DNA from: Kluyvera sp047971185
Lineage (GTDB): Bacteria > Pseudomonadota > Gammaproteobacteria > Enterobacterales > Enterobacteriaceae
Direction: 5' to 3'
NCBI RefSeq assembly: GCF_047971185.1
Contig: NZ_JBKDZH010000015.1
Span: 102,215-166,214, forward strand
DNA: 64,000 nt
This document shows, piece by piece, positions 35,883 to 44,862 of this stretch (position 1 is the stretch's first letter; each line of letters opens with the position of its first letter). The translations under genes and the position numbers were made by a program. The notes under the pieces were generated by a model. It had not been told where the DNA came from and made no database searches. It saw only the letters and a program-made list of their open reading frames with translations.

Positions 35883-36800
35883 ATGTCAAAGCGTTTGCCA
35901 CCTCTTAATGCATTACGTGTATTTGATGCAGCCGCGCGTCATTTAAGCTTCACCCGCGCGGCCGATGAGCTTTTTGTGACGCAGGCCGCAGTAAGCCACC
36001 AAATCAAGTCTCTCGAGGATTTTCTGGGGTTAAAGCTGTTCCGTCGACGCAATCGTTCGCTGCTGTTGACCGAAGAGGGGCAGAGCTATTTTCAGGATAT
36101 CAAAGAGATCTTTTCGCAATTAACAGAGGCAACGCGTAAACTACAGGCGCGCAGCGCGAAAGGGGCGCTTACCGTCAGTTTATTGCCCAGTTTTGCGATT
36201 CAGTGGCTGGTGCCGCGCCTCTCAAGCTTTAACTCAGCTTATCCGGGAATCGACGTCAGAATCCAGGCGGTGGACCGTCAGGAAGATAAGCTGGCGGACG
36301 ATGTCGACGTGGCGATTTTCTACGGTCGCGGCAACTGGCCGGGGCTGCGCGTTGAAAAACTGTACGCTGAGTATTTGCTCCCGGTTTGCTCCCCTCTGCT
36401 GCTGACCGGCGATAAGGCGCTGAAGACACCCGCCGACTTAGCGAAACACACGCTGCTGCACGATGCTTCTCGCCGCGACTGGCAAACGTATACGCGCCAG
36501 CTGGGGCTCACCCATATCAACGTACAACAGGGACCGATCTTCAGCCATAGCGCCATGGTGCTACAGGCTGCCATCCACGGACAGGGGATTGCGCTCGCCA
36601 ACAACGTGATGGCGCAGTCCGAGATTGAGGCAGGCCGTCTGGTGTGCCCGTTTAATGATGTTCTGGTCAGTAAGAATGCGTTTTATCTGGTTTGTCATGA
36701 CAGTCAGGCAGAACTGGGTAAAATAGCGGCCTTTCGTCAGTGGATTCTGGCGAAAGCGGCCCATGAGCAAGAAACTTTTCGTTTTCGTTACGAACAATAA
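35883..36800 (+). CDS. gcvA: LysR-type regulator of glycine cleavage
   Basis: Activates gcvTHP with glycine, represses it with GcvR, and activates gcvB. The ATG at 35883 gives 305 aa (MSKRLPPLNALRVFDAAARH), identical in length to E. coli; an in-frame TTG at 35868 is unlikely. The winged helix-turn-helix covers about residues 8-65 (LSFTRAADELFVTQAAVSHQ), and the co-inducer domain about 90-300. Divergent from gcvB with 128 bases between their starts, as in E. coli. Confidence 0.97.
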   Translation: MSKRLPPLNALRVFDAAARHLSFTRAADELFVTQAAVSHQIKSLEDFLGLKLFRRRNRSLLLTEEGQSYFQDIKEIFSQLTEATRKLQARSAKGALTVSLLPSFAIQWLVPRLSSFNSAYPGIDVRIQAVDRQEDKLADDVDVAIFYGRGNWPGLRVEKLYAEYLLPVCSPLLLTGDKALKTPADLAKHTLLHDASRRDWQTYTRQLGLTHINVQQGPIFSHSAMVLQAAIHGQGIALANNVMAQSEIEAGRLVCPFNDVLVSKNAFYLVCHDSQAELGKIAAFRQWILAKAAHEQETFRFRYEQ

Positions 36801-36822
36801 ATGAATTTAGGGTAATACCATC

Positions 36823-37218
36823 ATGACCAGCCGTTTTATGCTGATTTTTGCCGCCATCAGCGGCTTCATTTTTGTGGCACTGGGCGCGTTTGGCGCGCAC
36901 GTGCTGAGCAAATCGCTCGGCGTTGTGGAAATGGGCTGGATCCAGACCGGTCTGGAGTACCAGGCGTTTCACACGCTGGCGATTTTTGGCCTGGCGGTAG
37001 CGATGCAGCGCCGCATTAGTATCTGGTTTTACTGGAGCAGCGTATTCCTGGCGCTGGGTACCGTGCTGTTCAGCGGTAGCCTGTATTGCCTGGCGCTCTC
37101 TCATTTACGCCTGTGGGCGTTTGTTACCCCGGTGGGCGGCGTGAGCTTCCTCGCCGGTTGGGTTTTAATGTTAATTGGTGCCATTCGACTTAAGCGTAAG
37201 GGTGTTGTTCATGAATAA
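36823..37218 (+). CDS. ygdD: DUF423 family inner-membrane protein
   Basis: 131-aa hydrophobic protein with four predicted membrane segments (about residues 5-23, 43-60, 68-90 and 100-122) and the family start FIFVALGAFGAHVLSKS. No function is established. It overlaps rlmM by 8 bases and follows gcvA by 22, so the three may share a transcript. Confidence 0.93.
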   Translation: MTSRFMLIFAAISGFIFVALGAFGAHVLSKSLGVVEMGWIQTGLEYQAFHTLAIFGLAVAMQRRISIWFYWSSVFLALGTVLFSGSLYCLALSHLRLWAFVTPVGGVSFLAGWVLMLIGAIRLKRKGVVHE

Positions 37219-38311
37219 GGTTGTGCTGTATTGCCGCCCTGGGTTTGAGAAAGAGTGTGCTGCGGAAATCACCGACAAGGCCGGGCGTCGCGAGGTGTTT
37301 GGCTTTGCGCGCGTTAAAGATAACTCGGGCTACGTGATTTTCGAATGCTATCAGGACGGCGATGCCGATAAGCTGGCGCGCGAGCTGCCGTTTAGCTCGC
37401 TCATCTTTGCGCGTCAGATGATCGTCGTCGGCGAACTGTTAAAAGATTTACCGCCGGAAGACCGCGTCACGCCGATCGTCGGCATGTTGCAGGGCGTGGT
37501 GGAGAAGGGCGGCGATCTGCGCGTGGAAGTAGCGGATACCAACGAAAGCAAAGAGCTGATGAAGTTCTGCCGCAAGTTGACCGTGCCGCTGCGCGCGGCG
37601 CTGCGCGAAGCGAAGGTGCTGGCACCGTACGAAACGACTAAGCGCCCGGTGGTGCACGTGTTCTTTATTGCGCCGGGCTGCTGCTATACCGGGTATTCCT
37701 ATAGCACCAACAACTCGCCGTTCTATATGGGCATTCCGCGTCTGAAGTTCCCGTCCGACGCGCCGAGCCGCTCCACGCTGAAGCTGGAAGAGGCGTTCCA
37801 CGTCTTTATCCCGGCCGACGAGTGGGACGAGCGTCTGGCGAACGGCATGTATGCGGTTGACCTGGGTGCCTGCCCGGGCGGCTGGACCTATCAGCTGGTG
37901 AAGCGCAACATGTGGGTCTCCTCGGTGGATAACGGCCCGATGGCGCAGAGCCTGATGGACACCGGCCAGGTGACCTGGCTGCGCGAAGACGGTTTCCGCT
38001 ATCGCCCGACCCGCAACAACATCTCGTGGATGGTGTGCGACATGGTGGAGAAGCCGGCGAAGGTGGCGGCGCTGATGGCGGAGTGGCTGGTCAACGGCTG
38101 GTGCCGTGAGACGATCTTTAACCTGAAGCTGCCGATGAAAAAGCGTTATGAAGAGCTGTCGCAGAACCTGGCGCACATCCAGGCGAAGCTGGACGAGCAC
38201 GGTATTAACGCCCAGATTCAGGCCCGCCAGCTGTACCACGATCGCGAAGAAGTGACCGTACACGTGCGTCGCCTGTGGGCGGCGGTCGGTGGGCGTCGCG
38301 ACGAGCGTTAA
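37211..38311 (+). CDS. rlmM: 23S rRNA (cytidine-2'-O)-methyltransferase RlmM
   Basis: Methylates the 2'-O of C2498 in 23S rRNA. The ATG at 37211 (MNKVVLYCRPGFEKECAAEI) yields 366 aa, as in E. coli; an upstream in-frame codon at 37175 would lie deep in ygdD. N-terminal THUMP-like region (about 1-170), then a Rossmann methyltransferase domain with AVDLGACPGGWTYQLVKR near residues 216-233 and the catalytic K-D-K-type residues in FNLKLPMKKRYEE. In K-12 the fucose genes follow; here xni does. Confidence 0.96.
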   Translation: MNKVVLYCRPGFEKECAAEITDKAGRREVFGFARVKDNSGYVIFECYQDGDADKLARELPFSSLIFARQMIVVGELLKDLPPEDRVTPIVGMLQGVVEKGGDLRVEVADTNESKELMKFCRKLTVPLRAALREAKVLAPYETTKRPVVHVFFIAPGCCYTGYSYSTNNSPFYMGIPRLKFPSDAPSRSTLKLEEAFHVFIPADEWDERLANGMYAVDLGACPGGWTYQLVKRNMWVSSVDNGPMAQSLMDTGQVTWLREDGFRYRPTRNNISWMVCDMVEKPAKVAALMAEWLVNGWCRETIFNLKLPMKKRYEELSQNLAHIQAKLDEHGINAQIQARQLYHDREEVTVHVRRLWAAVGGRRDER

Positions 38312-38340
38312 TCACGCATAACGCGGTCGAATGCGATTTG

Positions 38341-38374
38341 TAGAGTGGATAGGCGAAGCCTTATCCACCCTACG
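38341..38374. repeat. Palindrome between converging rlmM and xni
   Basis: GTAGAGTGGATAAGGC-type arms: GTAGAGTGGATAGGC and GCCTTATCCACCCTAC around GAA form a near-perfect 15-bp stem. It is the only element in the 71-base gap between convergent genes and probably ends both transcripts, or is a dispersed repeat unit. Confidence 0.65.
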
Positions 38375-38382
38375 TTATTACG

Positions 38383-39138
38383 CTATCTGTTAAGCCTGAG
38401 CTGCTGCAAATTGCCATCAATATGCAAGTCGGTTTGCAGGCGCGCAATATCCCGGCATAAGAATGCCATCTCCCGATGCTCTTCCAGCTTCTTGCGCCAC
38501 TTCTCCGGCACCTCATCCAGATGTTCGTACAGCGCTTCCAGCGTGGGGAACTGCGCCAGCAGCTGGGTGGCGCTTTTCGGGCCAATTCCGGCGACGCCCG
38601 GCACTTTCGAGCTGCTAATTCCGGCCAGCCCCCAGTAGTCCGGCAGCTGCTGCGGCTGCACGCCGAACTCTTTTTCAATAAATGGCACGTCGAGCCAGCG
38701 CTTCTGGAAATAGTCGCGGATGCGCAGCGTCGGCGACAGCAGCTGACAGTAGCCTTTGTCGGTAGAGACGATGGTCGCCTGATGCCCGGCGCCAGCGACT
38801 TTCACCGCCAGCGTGGCCGCTAAATCGTCAGCCTCGTTACCCTGGGATTCCCAGCAGCGCACGCCGCGCAGCTCAAAGGCGGCGCGCAGGGCGGGCATTT
38901 CGGCGTGCAGATCGTCCGGCATCGGCGGGCGTCCCGCTTTGTAATCGGGCAAGCGCTGATGCCGCCAGCCGCTGTTGCGCGCTTCATCGTCAAATACCGC
39001 CACCGCGTGGGTGGGCTGGCTGTGCGCAATCAGCAGATCCAGCGCGTGCTGGCAGGTTTCTACGCAGGGAGAGCCCTGAACGGCATGAATACGACGGATT
39101 AAGTTGAGTGCGTCAACGATAAGCAAATGGACGGCCAC
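38383..39138 (-). CDS. xni: Flap endonuclease Xni (ExoIX)
   Basis: Structure-specific 5' flap endonuclease related to the 5' nuclease domain of Pol I. The GTG start at 39138 (MAVHLLIVDALNLIRRIH), with GGGAG upstream, gives 251 aa as in E. coli. Metal-site acidic residues are visible in VDALNL, AVFDDE and GNEADDLAATLA (near residue 100-112), and the helix-hairpin-helix region reads SSKVPGVAGIGPKSATQLL near 185-203. Also called ygdG/exo. Confidence 0.95.
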   Translation of the reverse strand: MAVHLLIVDALNLIRRIHAVQGSPCVETCQHALDLLIAHSQPTHAVAVFDDEARNSGWRHQRLPDYKAGRPPMPDDLHAEMPALRAAFELRGVRCWESQGNEADDLAATLAVKVAGAGHQATIVSTDKGYCQLLSPTLRIRDYFQKRWLDVPFIEKEFGVQPQQLPDYWGLAGISSSKVPGVAGIGPKSATQLLAQFPTLEALYEHLDEVPEKWRKKLEEHREMAFLCRDIARLQTDLHIDGNLQQLRLNR

Positions 39139-39217
39139 GGGCGTTCTCCCTAACTGATTGGGTGCTAAGGGTAACATTCAGGGGCGAGTGAGGCTATTGG
39201 CGGGGGATAAAACGGGA

Positions 39218-39242
39218 AGAGGCCTCGCAAAACGAGGCCTCT
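39218..39242 (-). terminator. Terminator downstream of sdaB
   Basis: Perfect 10-bp inverted repeat AGAGGCCTCG-CAAAA-CGAGGCCTCT, starting 11 bases past the sdaB stop. On the minus strand it is followed by TTCCCGTTTT, a weak U-tract, so termination may be partial. Confidence 0.75.
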
Positions 39243-39252
39243 GAGGCGTGCG

Positions 39253-40620
39253 TTAGTCGCAGGCAACCACTTTCATCGCCAGGCCACCGCGCGAGGTTTC
39301 GCGGTATTTGGCGTTCATGTCTTTGCCGGTTTCGTACATGGTCTCGATCACTTTATCGAGACACACGCGCGGCACACTGGTACGGCGCAGGGCCATACGC
39401 GCGGCGTTGACCGCCTTCACCGAGGCAATGGCGTTACGCTCGATGCACGGCACCTGAACCTGGCCGGCAACCGGGTCGCAGGTCAGGCCGAGGTTGTGTT
39501 CCATGCCGATTTCCGCCGCGATGCACACCTGCGCCGGGCTGCCACCCAGCAGTTCAGCCAGACCGGCCGCTGCCATGGAGCAGGCGACGCCCACTTCACC
39601 CTGGCAGCCCACTTCGGCACCGGAGATGGAGGCGTTCATCTTGTAGAGCGAGCCAATAGCGCTGGCAACCAGCATATAGCGGGCCAGCGAGTTGGCGTTC
39701 ACTTCGCGGATAAACTTATCGTAGTAAGCCAGCACCGCCGGAACGATACCGCAGGCGCCGTTGGTCGGCGCGGTGACAACGCGGCCACCGGCGGCGTTTT
39801 CTTCGTTTACCGCCAGCGCGAACATGTTAATCCAGTCAACCACCGCCATCGGGTCGCTGCTGATTTTGTCCTGGCTGACCAGCATCCGGCGCAGCGCGGC
39901 GGCACGACGCGGCACGCGCAGTTTGCCCGGCAGTACGCCTTCGGTAGTGGTGCCGTGCTCGATTCCGCCCTTCATCACCGCCCAGACGTCAGCGAAGTGC
40001 TTTTCCAGCTCTTCTTTGCTGTGCAGCGCGAGTTCGTTCTGCATCATCAGGCCGGACAGCGACAGGCCGGTTTCGTTGCAGTGACGCTGCAGGTCGGCCG
40101 CGCTGTTGTACGGATAAGGCACCGCAACCGGCGCTTCAGTCTGCTGGCCAAAGTGCTCTTCGTCGACGATAAAACCGCCGCCGATGGAATAGTAGGTTTT
40201 GCTGTAAACGGCTTTGTCGCCCGCCAGCGCGGTGATGCGCATGCCGTTTTCGTGCAGCGAGAGGTTGTCGGCATGGAAGTTCATGCACTGGTCAACCGGG
40301 AACTCCACTTCGTGCTGACCGTTAGCCAGCATCAGGCGGCCATGGGTATTCACGTCCTGGATAAACGCCGGAATGGCGTCGATATCAACCGTATCCGGCA
40401 GGTTACCCGCCAGACCCATAATGATGGCGATATCCGTATGGTGACCTTTACCGGTCAGAGAGAGTGAGCCGTAAACATCGACGACTACGCGAGTGATATC
40501 ATTCAGGATCCCACGCGCAATCAAGTCGTCCGTGAATTGTTTGCCTGCTTTCATTGGCCCGACGGTGTGTGAGCTGGAAGGACCAATGCCGATTTTGAAA
40601 ATATCGAATACGCTAATCAT
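39253..40620 (-). CDS. sdaB: L-serine dehydratase 2
   Basis: Iron-sulfur L-serine deaminase converting serine to pyruvate and ammonia. 455 aa, as in E. coli. N-terminal beta domain begins MISVFDIFKIGIGPSSSHTVGPM; the alpha domain holds the 4Fe-4S cysteines (GACGIVPAVLAYY near residue 290, the GCQGEVGVACSMAAAGL stretch near 342, and NLGLTCDPVAGQVQVPC near 383-399). Lies 53 bases downstream of sdaC, its serine transporter, as one operon. Confidence 0.97.
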   Translation of the reverse strand: MISVFDIFKIGIGPSSSHTVGPMKAGKQFTDDLIARGILNDITRVVVDVYGSLSLTGKGHHTDIAIIMGLAGNLPDTVDIDAIPAFIQDVNTHGRLMLANGQHEVEFPVDQCMNFHADNLSLHENGMRITALAGDKAVYSKTYYSIGGGFIVDEEHFGQQTEAPVAVPYPYNSAADLQRHCNETGLSLSGLMMQNELALHSKEELEKHFADVWAVMKGGIEHGTTTEGVLPGKLRVPRRAAALRRMLVSQDKISSDPMAVVDWINMFALAVNEENAAGGRVVTAPTNGACGIVPAVLAYYDKFIREVNANSLARYMLVASAIGSLYKMNASISGAEVGCQGEVGVACSMAAAGLAELLGGSPAQVCIAAEIGMEHNLGLTCDPVAGQVQVPCIERNAIASVKAVNAARMALRRTSVPRVCLDKVIETMYETGKDMNAKYRETSRGGLAMKVVACD

Positions 40621-40673
40621 GAGGCGTCCATTGTGTATCGAGGTGCGCCGCCCCGAGAGGCGGCGCAGGGGGA

Positions 40674-41963
40674 TTAACTAAACAGAGAGTAGGAAATTGC
40701 GGAGATAGCGATGAGACCCATCAGAACAACGAAGACGTTGCTGATGTGACCGCTGTACTTACGCATTGCCGGTACTTTCTGAATTGCATACATCGGCATC
40801 AGGAACAGAATCATCGCGATGATTGGGCCGCCCAGGGTTTCAATCATGCCCAGGATGCTTGGGTTCAGGGTTGCCACAATCCAGGTGGTAACCAGCATGA
40901 ACAGCGCGGTGATTTTGTTCAGTTTGTTGACTTCGATGGATTTGCCTTTGCTACGCAGAGACTTGATAACCATCCCGTTGAAGCCTTCACGTGCGCCCAG
41001 GTAGTGGCCCAGGAAGGACTTGGTGATAGCGATAATCGCGATGATCGGCGCCATCCAGGCGATAACCGGTGCGTTAAAGTGGTTCGCCAGGTAAGACAGA
41101 ATAGAGATGTTCTGCTCTTTCGCCGCCGCCAGGTCCGCCGGGGACAGGCTCAGTACGCAGCTGAAGACGAAGAACATCACGGTCAGCACCATCATTACGT
41201 GGGCACGTGCCAGAATAGAGGAGCACTTCTTCTCTGCGTCCTGGCCGTATTCTTCACGCTTCGCTACCGCGAAAGAAGAGATGATTGGCGAGTGGTTAAA
41301 GGAGAACACCATGACCGGAATCGCCAGCCACAGGGTCATCCACAGGCCGTTGCCGGTAGAGGCTGCGCTGCTAAAGGACAGCGTTTCCAGCGCCGCACCG
41401 CTCCACTGCGGGATCAGGTACAGAGCCAGCACCATCAGGGCCGCCACGAACGGGAACACCAGGATGCTCATCGCTTTCACGATCATCTGCTCGCCGAAGC
41501 GCACGATAGTCATCATGCCAACAATCAGAATCAGCGACAGGATAGCGCGCGGCGGTGGCGTCATGTGCAGCTGGTGCGCCAGGAAGCTTTCCACGGTGTT
41601 GGTGATAGCCACGCTATAAACCAACAGGATTGGGTAGATAGCGAAGAAGTAGAGCAGGGTAATCAGCTTACCTGCGCCTACGCCGAAGTGTTCTTCAACC
41701 ACTTCCGTGATGTCTTCGCCCGGGTTTTTACCGGACAGCACGAAGCGGGTCAGGCCGCGGTGTGCAAAGTAAGTCATCGGGAAGGCAAGGATAGCCATGA
41801 TGATCAGCGGGATCATCCCGCCGACGCCGGCGTTGATCGGCAGGAATAGTACGCCCGCGCCAATGGCGGTGCCGTAAAGACCCAGCATCCACATTGTATC
41901 TGTTTTGCGCCATCCGCTAGCAGATTCTGCTGTGACGACCGTGCTGGTTTGAGTGTTTTCCAT
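40674..41963 (-). CDS. sdaC: Serine/proton symporter
   Basis: Inner-membrane H+-coupled serine importer feeding SdaB. 429 aa, as in E. coli, with about 11 membrane segments and the family start MLGLYGTAIGAGVLFLPINAG near residues 31-51. The ribosome site is GGAGATACAG. Expression in E. coli is controlled by Crp and Lrp-related signals; the 502-base upstream gap leaves room for such sites. Confidence 0.97.
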   Translation of the reverse strand: MENTQTSTVVTAESASGWRKTDTMWMLGLYGTAIGAGVLFLPINAGVGGMIPLIIMAILAFPMTYFAHRGLTRFVLSGKNPGEDITEVVEEHFGVGAGKLITLLYFFAIYPILLVYSVAITNTVESFLAHQLHMTPPPRAILSLILIVGMMTIVRFGEQMIVKAMSILVFPFVAALMVLALYLIPQWSGAALETLSFSSAASTGNGLWMTLWLAIPVMVFSFNHSPIISSFAVAKREEYGQDAEKKCSSILARAHVMMVLTVMFFVFSCVLSLSPADLAAAKEQNISILSYLANHFNAPVIAWMAPIIAIIAITKSFLGHYLGAREGFNGMVIKSLRSKGKSIEVNKLNKITALFMLVTTWIVATLNPSILGMIETLGGPIIAMILFLMPMYAIQKVPAMRKYSGHISNVFVVLMGLIAISAISYSLFS

Positions 41964-42414
41964 CTGTATCTCCTGGAGGAAGGAAAAATGCTAATTTTTT
42001 AGTCAAATAAAGTGAAAAAAATAAAAAACGTAATATTAAATTTTAGAAGTGTTGGTTTTTTTGTGATTTTTACCCAACACCCTTTTCGACGAGCGCAAAT
42101 GTACATTTAACTGGTAAATGTATCAGTGATCATGATCCCAAATGTAATAATTCACTTTTAGCAGGGGTAATTGCAGGTGTTTTTCCTGTAATTACCTTTT
42201 AAGCGAAAATTTATGGTCGCGAAGGCTAGCATTAGCAGTATGTGTGGTAAATGGGGGAGGGGGTAAATACGATGTTTTTGCTGATAAAAATGACGAAAAT
42301 GGCGTTTTTTAGCGCTCAATCATAATTATTGCTAATAATATGCGGCCGAATCTTGTACGCAAACGATTGGCTGTAGGGCGATAGTGTGTCATTGGGTATG
42401 ATTTTTTGTGGAAA
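41964..42414 (-). promoter_or_regulatory. sdaC upstream regulatory region
   Basis: AT-rich, gene-free sequence between sdaC and the ppnN terminator. It contains a 7-bp inverted repeat GTGTTGG (42049-42055) / CCAACAC (42074-42080) around TTTTTTTGTGATTTTTAC; the TGTGA inside is a possible Crp half-site but lacks a good partner half. I see no convincing coding frame or second RNA gene in it. Confidence 0.4.
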
Positions 42415-42436
42415 CCCGGCGGAGAAACCCGCCGGG
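42415..42436 (-). terminator. Terminator downstream of ppnN
   Basis: Perfect 8-bp stem CCCGGCGG-AGAAAC-CCGCCGGG, 29 bases past the ppnN stop; on the minus strand it is followed by TTTCCACAAAAAA, so the U-tract is short. Confidence 0.7.
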
Positions 42437-42465
42437 GGAATAGCGAATTACGCTGCGTCTGGGCG

Positions 42466-43830
42466 TCAGGCGCAAATTTCGTAGCAGGGGATGTACGCGG
42501 AGCCGGGCAATTTCATGCGGTGCTGGGCCACAAAGCCCTGCAGCAGTTCGTCCATCCGGCGCATCATCTCTTTATCGCCGTGAATTTTGTACGGACCGAA
42601 CTCTTCAATGGCGCGAATGCCCACTTCTTTAACGTTACCCGCCACGATGCCTGAGAAGGCGCGGCGCAGGTCGGCGGCCAGTACTTCAACCGGCTGGTCC
42701 GGGTAAAGCTTGAGGTTAGCCATGTTCTCGTGCGACGGCTCAAACGGCATCTGCAAGTCCGGCGCGATGCGCATCGACCAGTTGAAGCTGTAGGCATCGC
42801 CGGTGTCACGACGGTTCTCTTTCACCAGCGGCATCGCTTTTTTCATCTGGCGCGCGACTTCTACTTCATCGTCAATGATGATCTTATAGTGACGACGCGC
42901 GCCTTCGCCCAGCGTGTGAACCACGAACTCGTCGAGCACGCGGAAGTAGTCGGCGCTCTCTTTCGGGCCGGTGAGGATCAGCGGCAGCACCTGGTTTTTA
43001 TTGGCCGGGTTCATCAGGATGCCCAGCAGATACAGCAGTTCTTCCGCCGTGCCCACGCCGCCCGGGAAGATAATAATGCCGTGGGCGATACGCACGAACG
43101 CTTCGAGGCGTTTTTCGATATCCGGCATGATGATCAGCTCGTTGACCAGCGGGTTAGGCGGCTCGGCGGCAATAATGGAGGGCTCGGTCATGCCGATAAA
43201 ACGCCCTTCTTTATAGCGCTGCTGTGCGTGACCCACCGCGGCGCCCTTCATTGGCGCTTCCATCGCGCCCGGGCCGCAACCGGTGCAGATGTTCAGCTCG
43301 CGCAGGCCAAGCTGGTTGCCCACGCGACGGGCGTACAGGTATTCATTTTCGTTGATGGAGTGGCCGCCCCAGCATACCACCATGCTCGGCGCTTCGCCGA
43401 CGTGCAGCGCGCGCGCGTTGCGCAGAATGGAAAAGACCAGGTTGGTGATGTGGGTAGAACTTTCCAGATCCAGATTTGGGAAACGGACGGTGTTATGAAT
43501 CTGCCCGTAGACGAACAGAATATCGCGTAGCACCGCAAACAGGTTGGCCTGCAATGAGCGGATGATGCGCCCGTCAACGAACGCCTCTTCCGGCGGATTT
43601 ATCAGCTCCAGCTTCACGCCACGTTCGCGGCGCAGCACGTTAATATCGAAGCTTTCGAAGCGGGACAGCAGTTCTTTACTGTTGTCGGTCAGGCTGCCTG
43701 AATTCAGTACGGCCAATGAGCAGTTACGAAACAATTGATACAGGTCGGTGCTGGCCGTGCGTTTAAGCATGTCGACTTCCAGCTGCGACAACATATCCAT
43801 CGAGCCAAGCGGGCTAATATGTGTAATCAA
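42466..43830 (-). CDS. ppnN: Pyrimidine/purine nucleotide 5'-monophosphate nucleosidase
   Basis: Cleaves nucleoside monophosphates to base and ribose 5-phosphate; the E. coli enzyme is stimulated by (p)ppGpp. 454 aa, as in E. coli (formerly ygdH). The LOG-like Rossmann core carries CGPGAMEAPMKGAAVGHAQQ near residue 190 and the signature IIFPGGVGTAEELLYLLG near residues 253-270. Flanking N- and C-terminal domains (MITHISPLGSMDML; AYIPCYEICA) complete the enterobacterial form. RelA, which makes its effector, lies 14 kb away. Confidence 0.96.
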   Translation of the reverse strand: MITHISPLGSMDMLSQLEVDMLKRTASTDLYQLFRNCSLAVLNSGSLTDNSKELLSRFESFDINVLRRERGVKLELINPPEEAFVDGRIIRSLQANLFAVLRDILFVYGQIHNTVRFPNLDLESSTHITNLVFSILRNARALHVGEAPSMVVCWGGHSINENEYLYARRVGNQLGLRELNICTGCGPGAMEAPMKGAAVGHAQQRYKEGRFIGMTEPSIIAAEPPNPLVNELIIMPDIEKRLEAFVRIAHGIIIFPGGVGTAEELLYLLGILMNPANKNQVLPLILTGPKESADYFRVLDEFVVHTLGEGARRHYKIIIDDEVEVARQMKKAMPLVKENRRDTGDAYSFNWSMRIAPDLQMPFEPSHENMANLKLYPDQPVEVLAADLRRAFSGIVAGNVKEVGIRAIEEFGPYKIHGDKEMMRRMDELLQGFVAQHRMKLPGSAYIPCYEICA

Positions 43831-43947
43831 GTGAACTCCTTAACGGGACGAAAATCGTCTTCCCTGTTGATTACAATAGCCTCGCTGGCTTGCTTACGAC
43901 AACCTCAGACGCGGAACAATGTGCGCAATATTGATAAATTGTTCAGG

Positions 43948-44793
43948 TTACTGGCGCACCAGGCGGCCAATGGCCGGCACAAATTCACCGTTTGCCCGCC
44001 ATGGGTTGATGTCCAGACCGCCGCGGCGAGTGTAGCGCGCGTAGACGCTGAGGCTTTCCGGCGCGCAGAAACGCAGGATATCGTTAAAGATGCGCTCGAC
44101 GCACTGCTCGTGGAACTCGTTGTGGTGACGGAAAGAGACCAGATAGCGCAGCAGCTTTTCACGATCGATCTGCGGGCCGCGATACTGAATTTGCACTGAG
44201 CCCCAGTCCGGCTGGTGGGTGATCAGGCAGTTGGATTTCAGCAGGTGGCTGACCAGCGTTTCCTGCACGACCTTCTGACCGGCCGCGCCGTCGAGGTAGT
44301 CGGCGTTGAACTGATAGTTATCAATCTCGATATCCTGGTCGTCAATGCAGCTGCCGTGGAAGTGGGCGATAGGCTGGCCTTCGATCTCATCAAGGCGATA
44401 CAGCGCCACGCTAACGTTGCCCTGCGCGCAGGCGCTCAGGTCACGTTGCAGCGTCTCCTGTACGGCTTCCCAGCTGGCAAAGCGCGTCTGGTTGAAGCTG
44501 TTGAGGTAGAGCTTGAAGCTTTTCGACTCCACCAGGTTCACCGTATCGTGGCTCAGCTCGACGTGGCCGACCGCTACCTGCGGCAGCCCTTTGGCGTTAA
44601 GCCAGGAAAGCTCGTACAGCGTCCAGATGTCCGCGCCGTGGAAGGGCAGGGAATCGGCGTGCAGACCGAGCGGGTCGCGGTTGAGGCTGCGCGGAACGCC
44701 CTGTAACAGGCTGGCGTCGTAGGTATCGCGGTAATCCGTGGTTTTACCGAGCGTCAGGCCGGCAAGCGCCTGATGGTTATCATAAGAAGACAT
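43948..44793 (-). CDS. queF: NADPH-dependent 7-cyano-7-deazaguanine reductase
   Basis: Reduces preQ0 to preQ1 in queuosine synthesis. 281 aa (282 in E. coli), the long bimodular type. The QueF motif ESKSFKLYLNSFNQTR is near residues 92-107, the thioimide-forming Cys is in LKSNCLITHQPDWGSVQ near residue 189, and a late His-Glu pair is in HHNEFHEQC. Divergent from syd with 69 bases between starts. Confidence 0.96.
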   Translation of the reverse strand: MSSYDNHQALAGLTLGKTTDYRDTYDASLLQGVPRSLNRDPLGLHADSLPFHGADIWTLYELSWLNAKGLPQVAVGHVELSHDTVNLVESKSFKLYLNSFNQTRFASWEAVQETLQRDLSACAQGNVSVALYRLDEIEGQPIAHFHGSCIDDQDIEIDNYQFNADYLDGAAGQKVVQETLVSHLLKSNCLITHQPDWGSVQIQYRGPQIDREKLLRYLVSFRHHNEFHEQCVERIFNDILRFCAPESLSVYARYTRRGGLDINPWRANGEFVPAIGRLVRQ

Positions 44794-44862
44794 GTTTCAC
44801 CGTTATAAAGCAGGTACACTATGGCTTCTAGTGTATCCTGGCTAACCAGAAGAGAGAAATTC

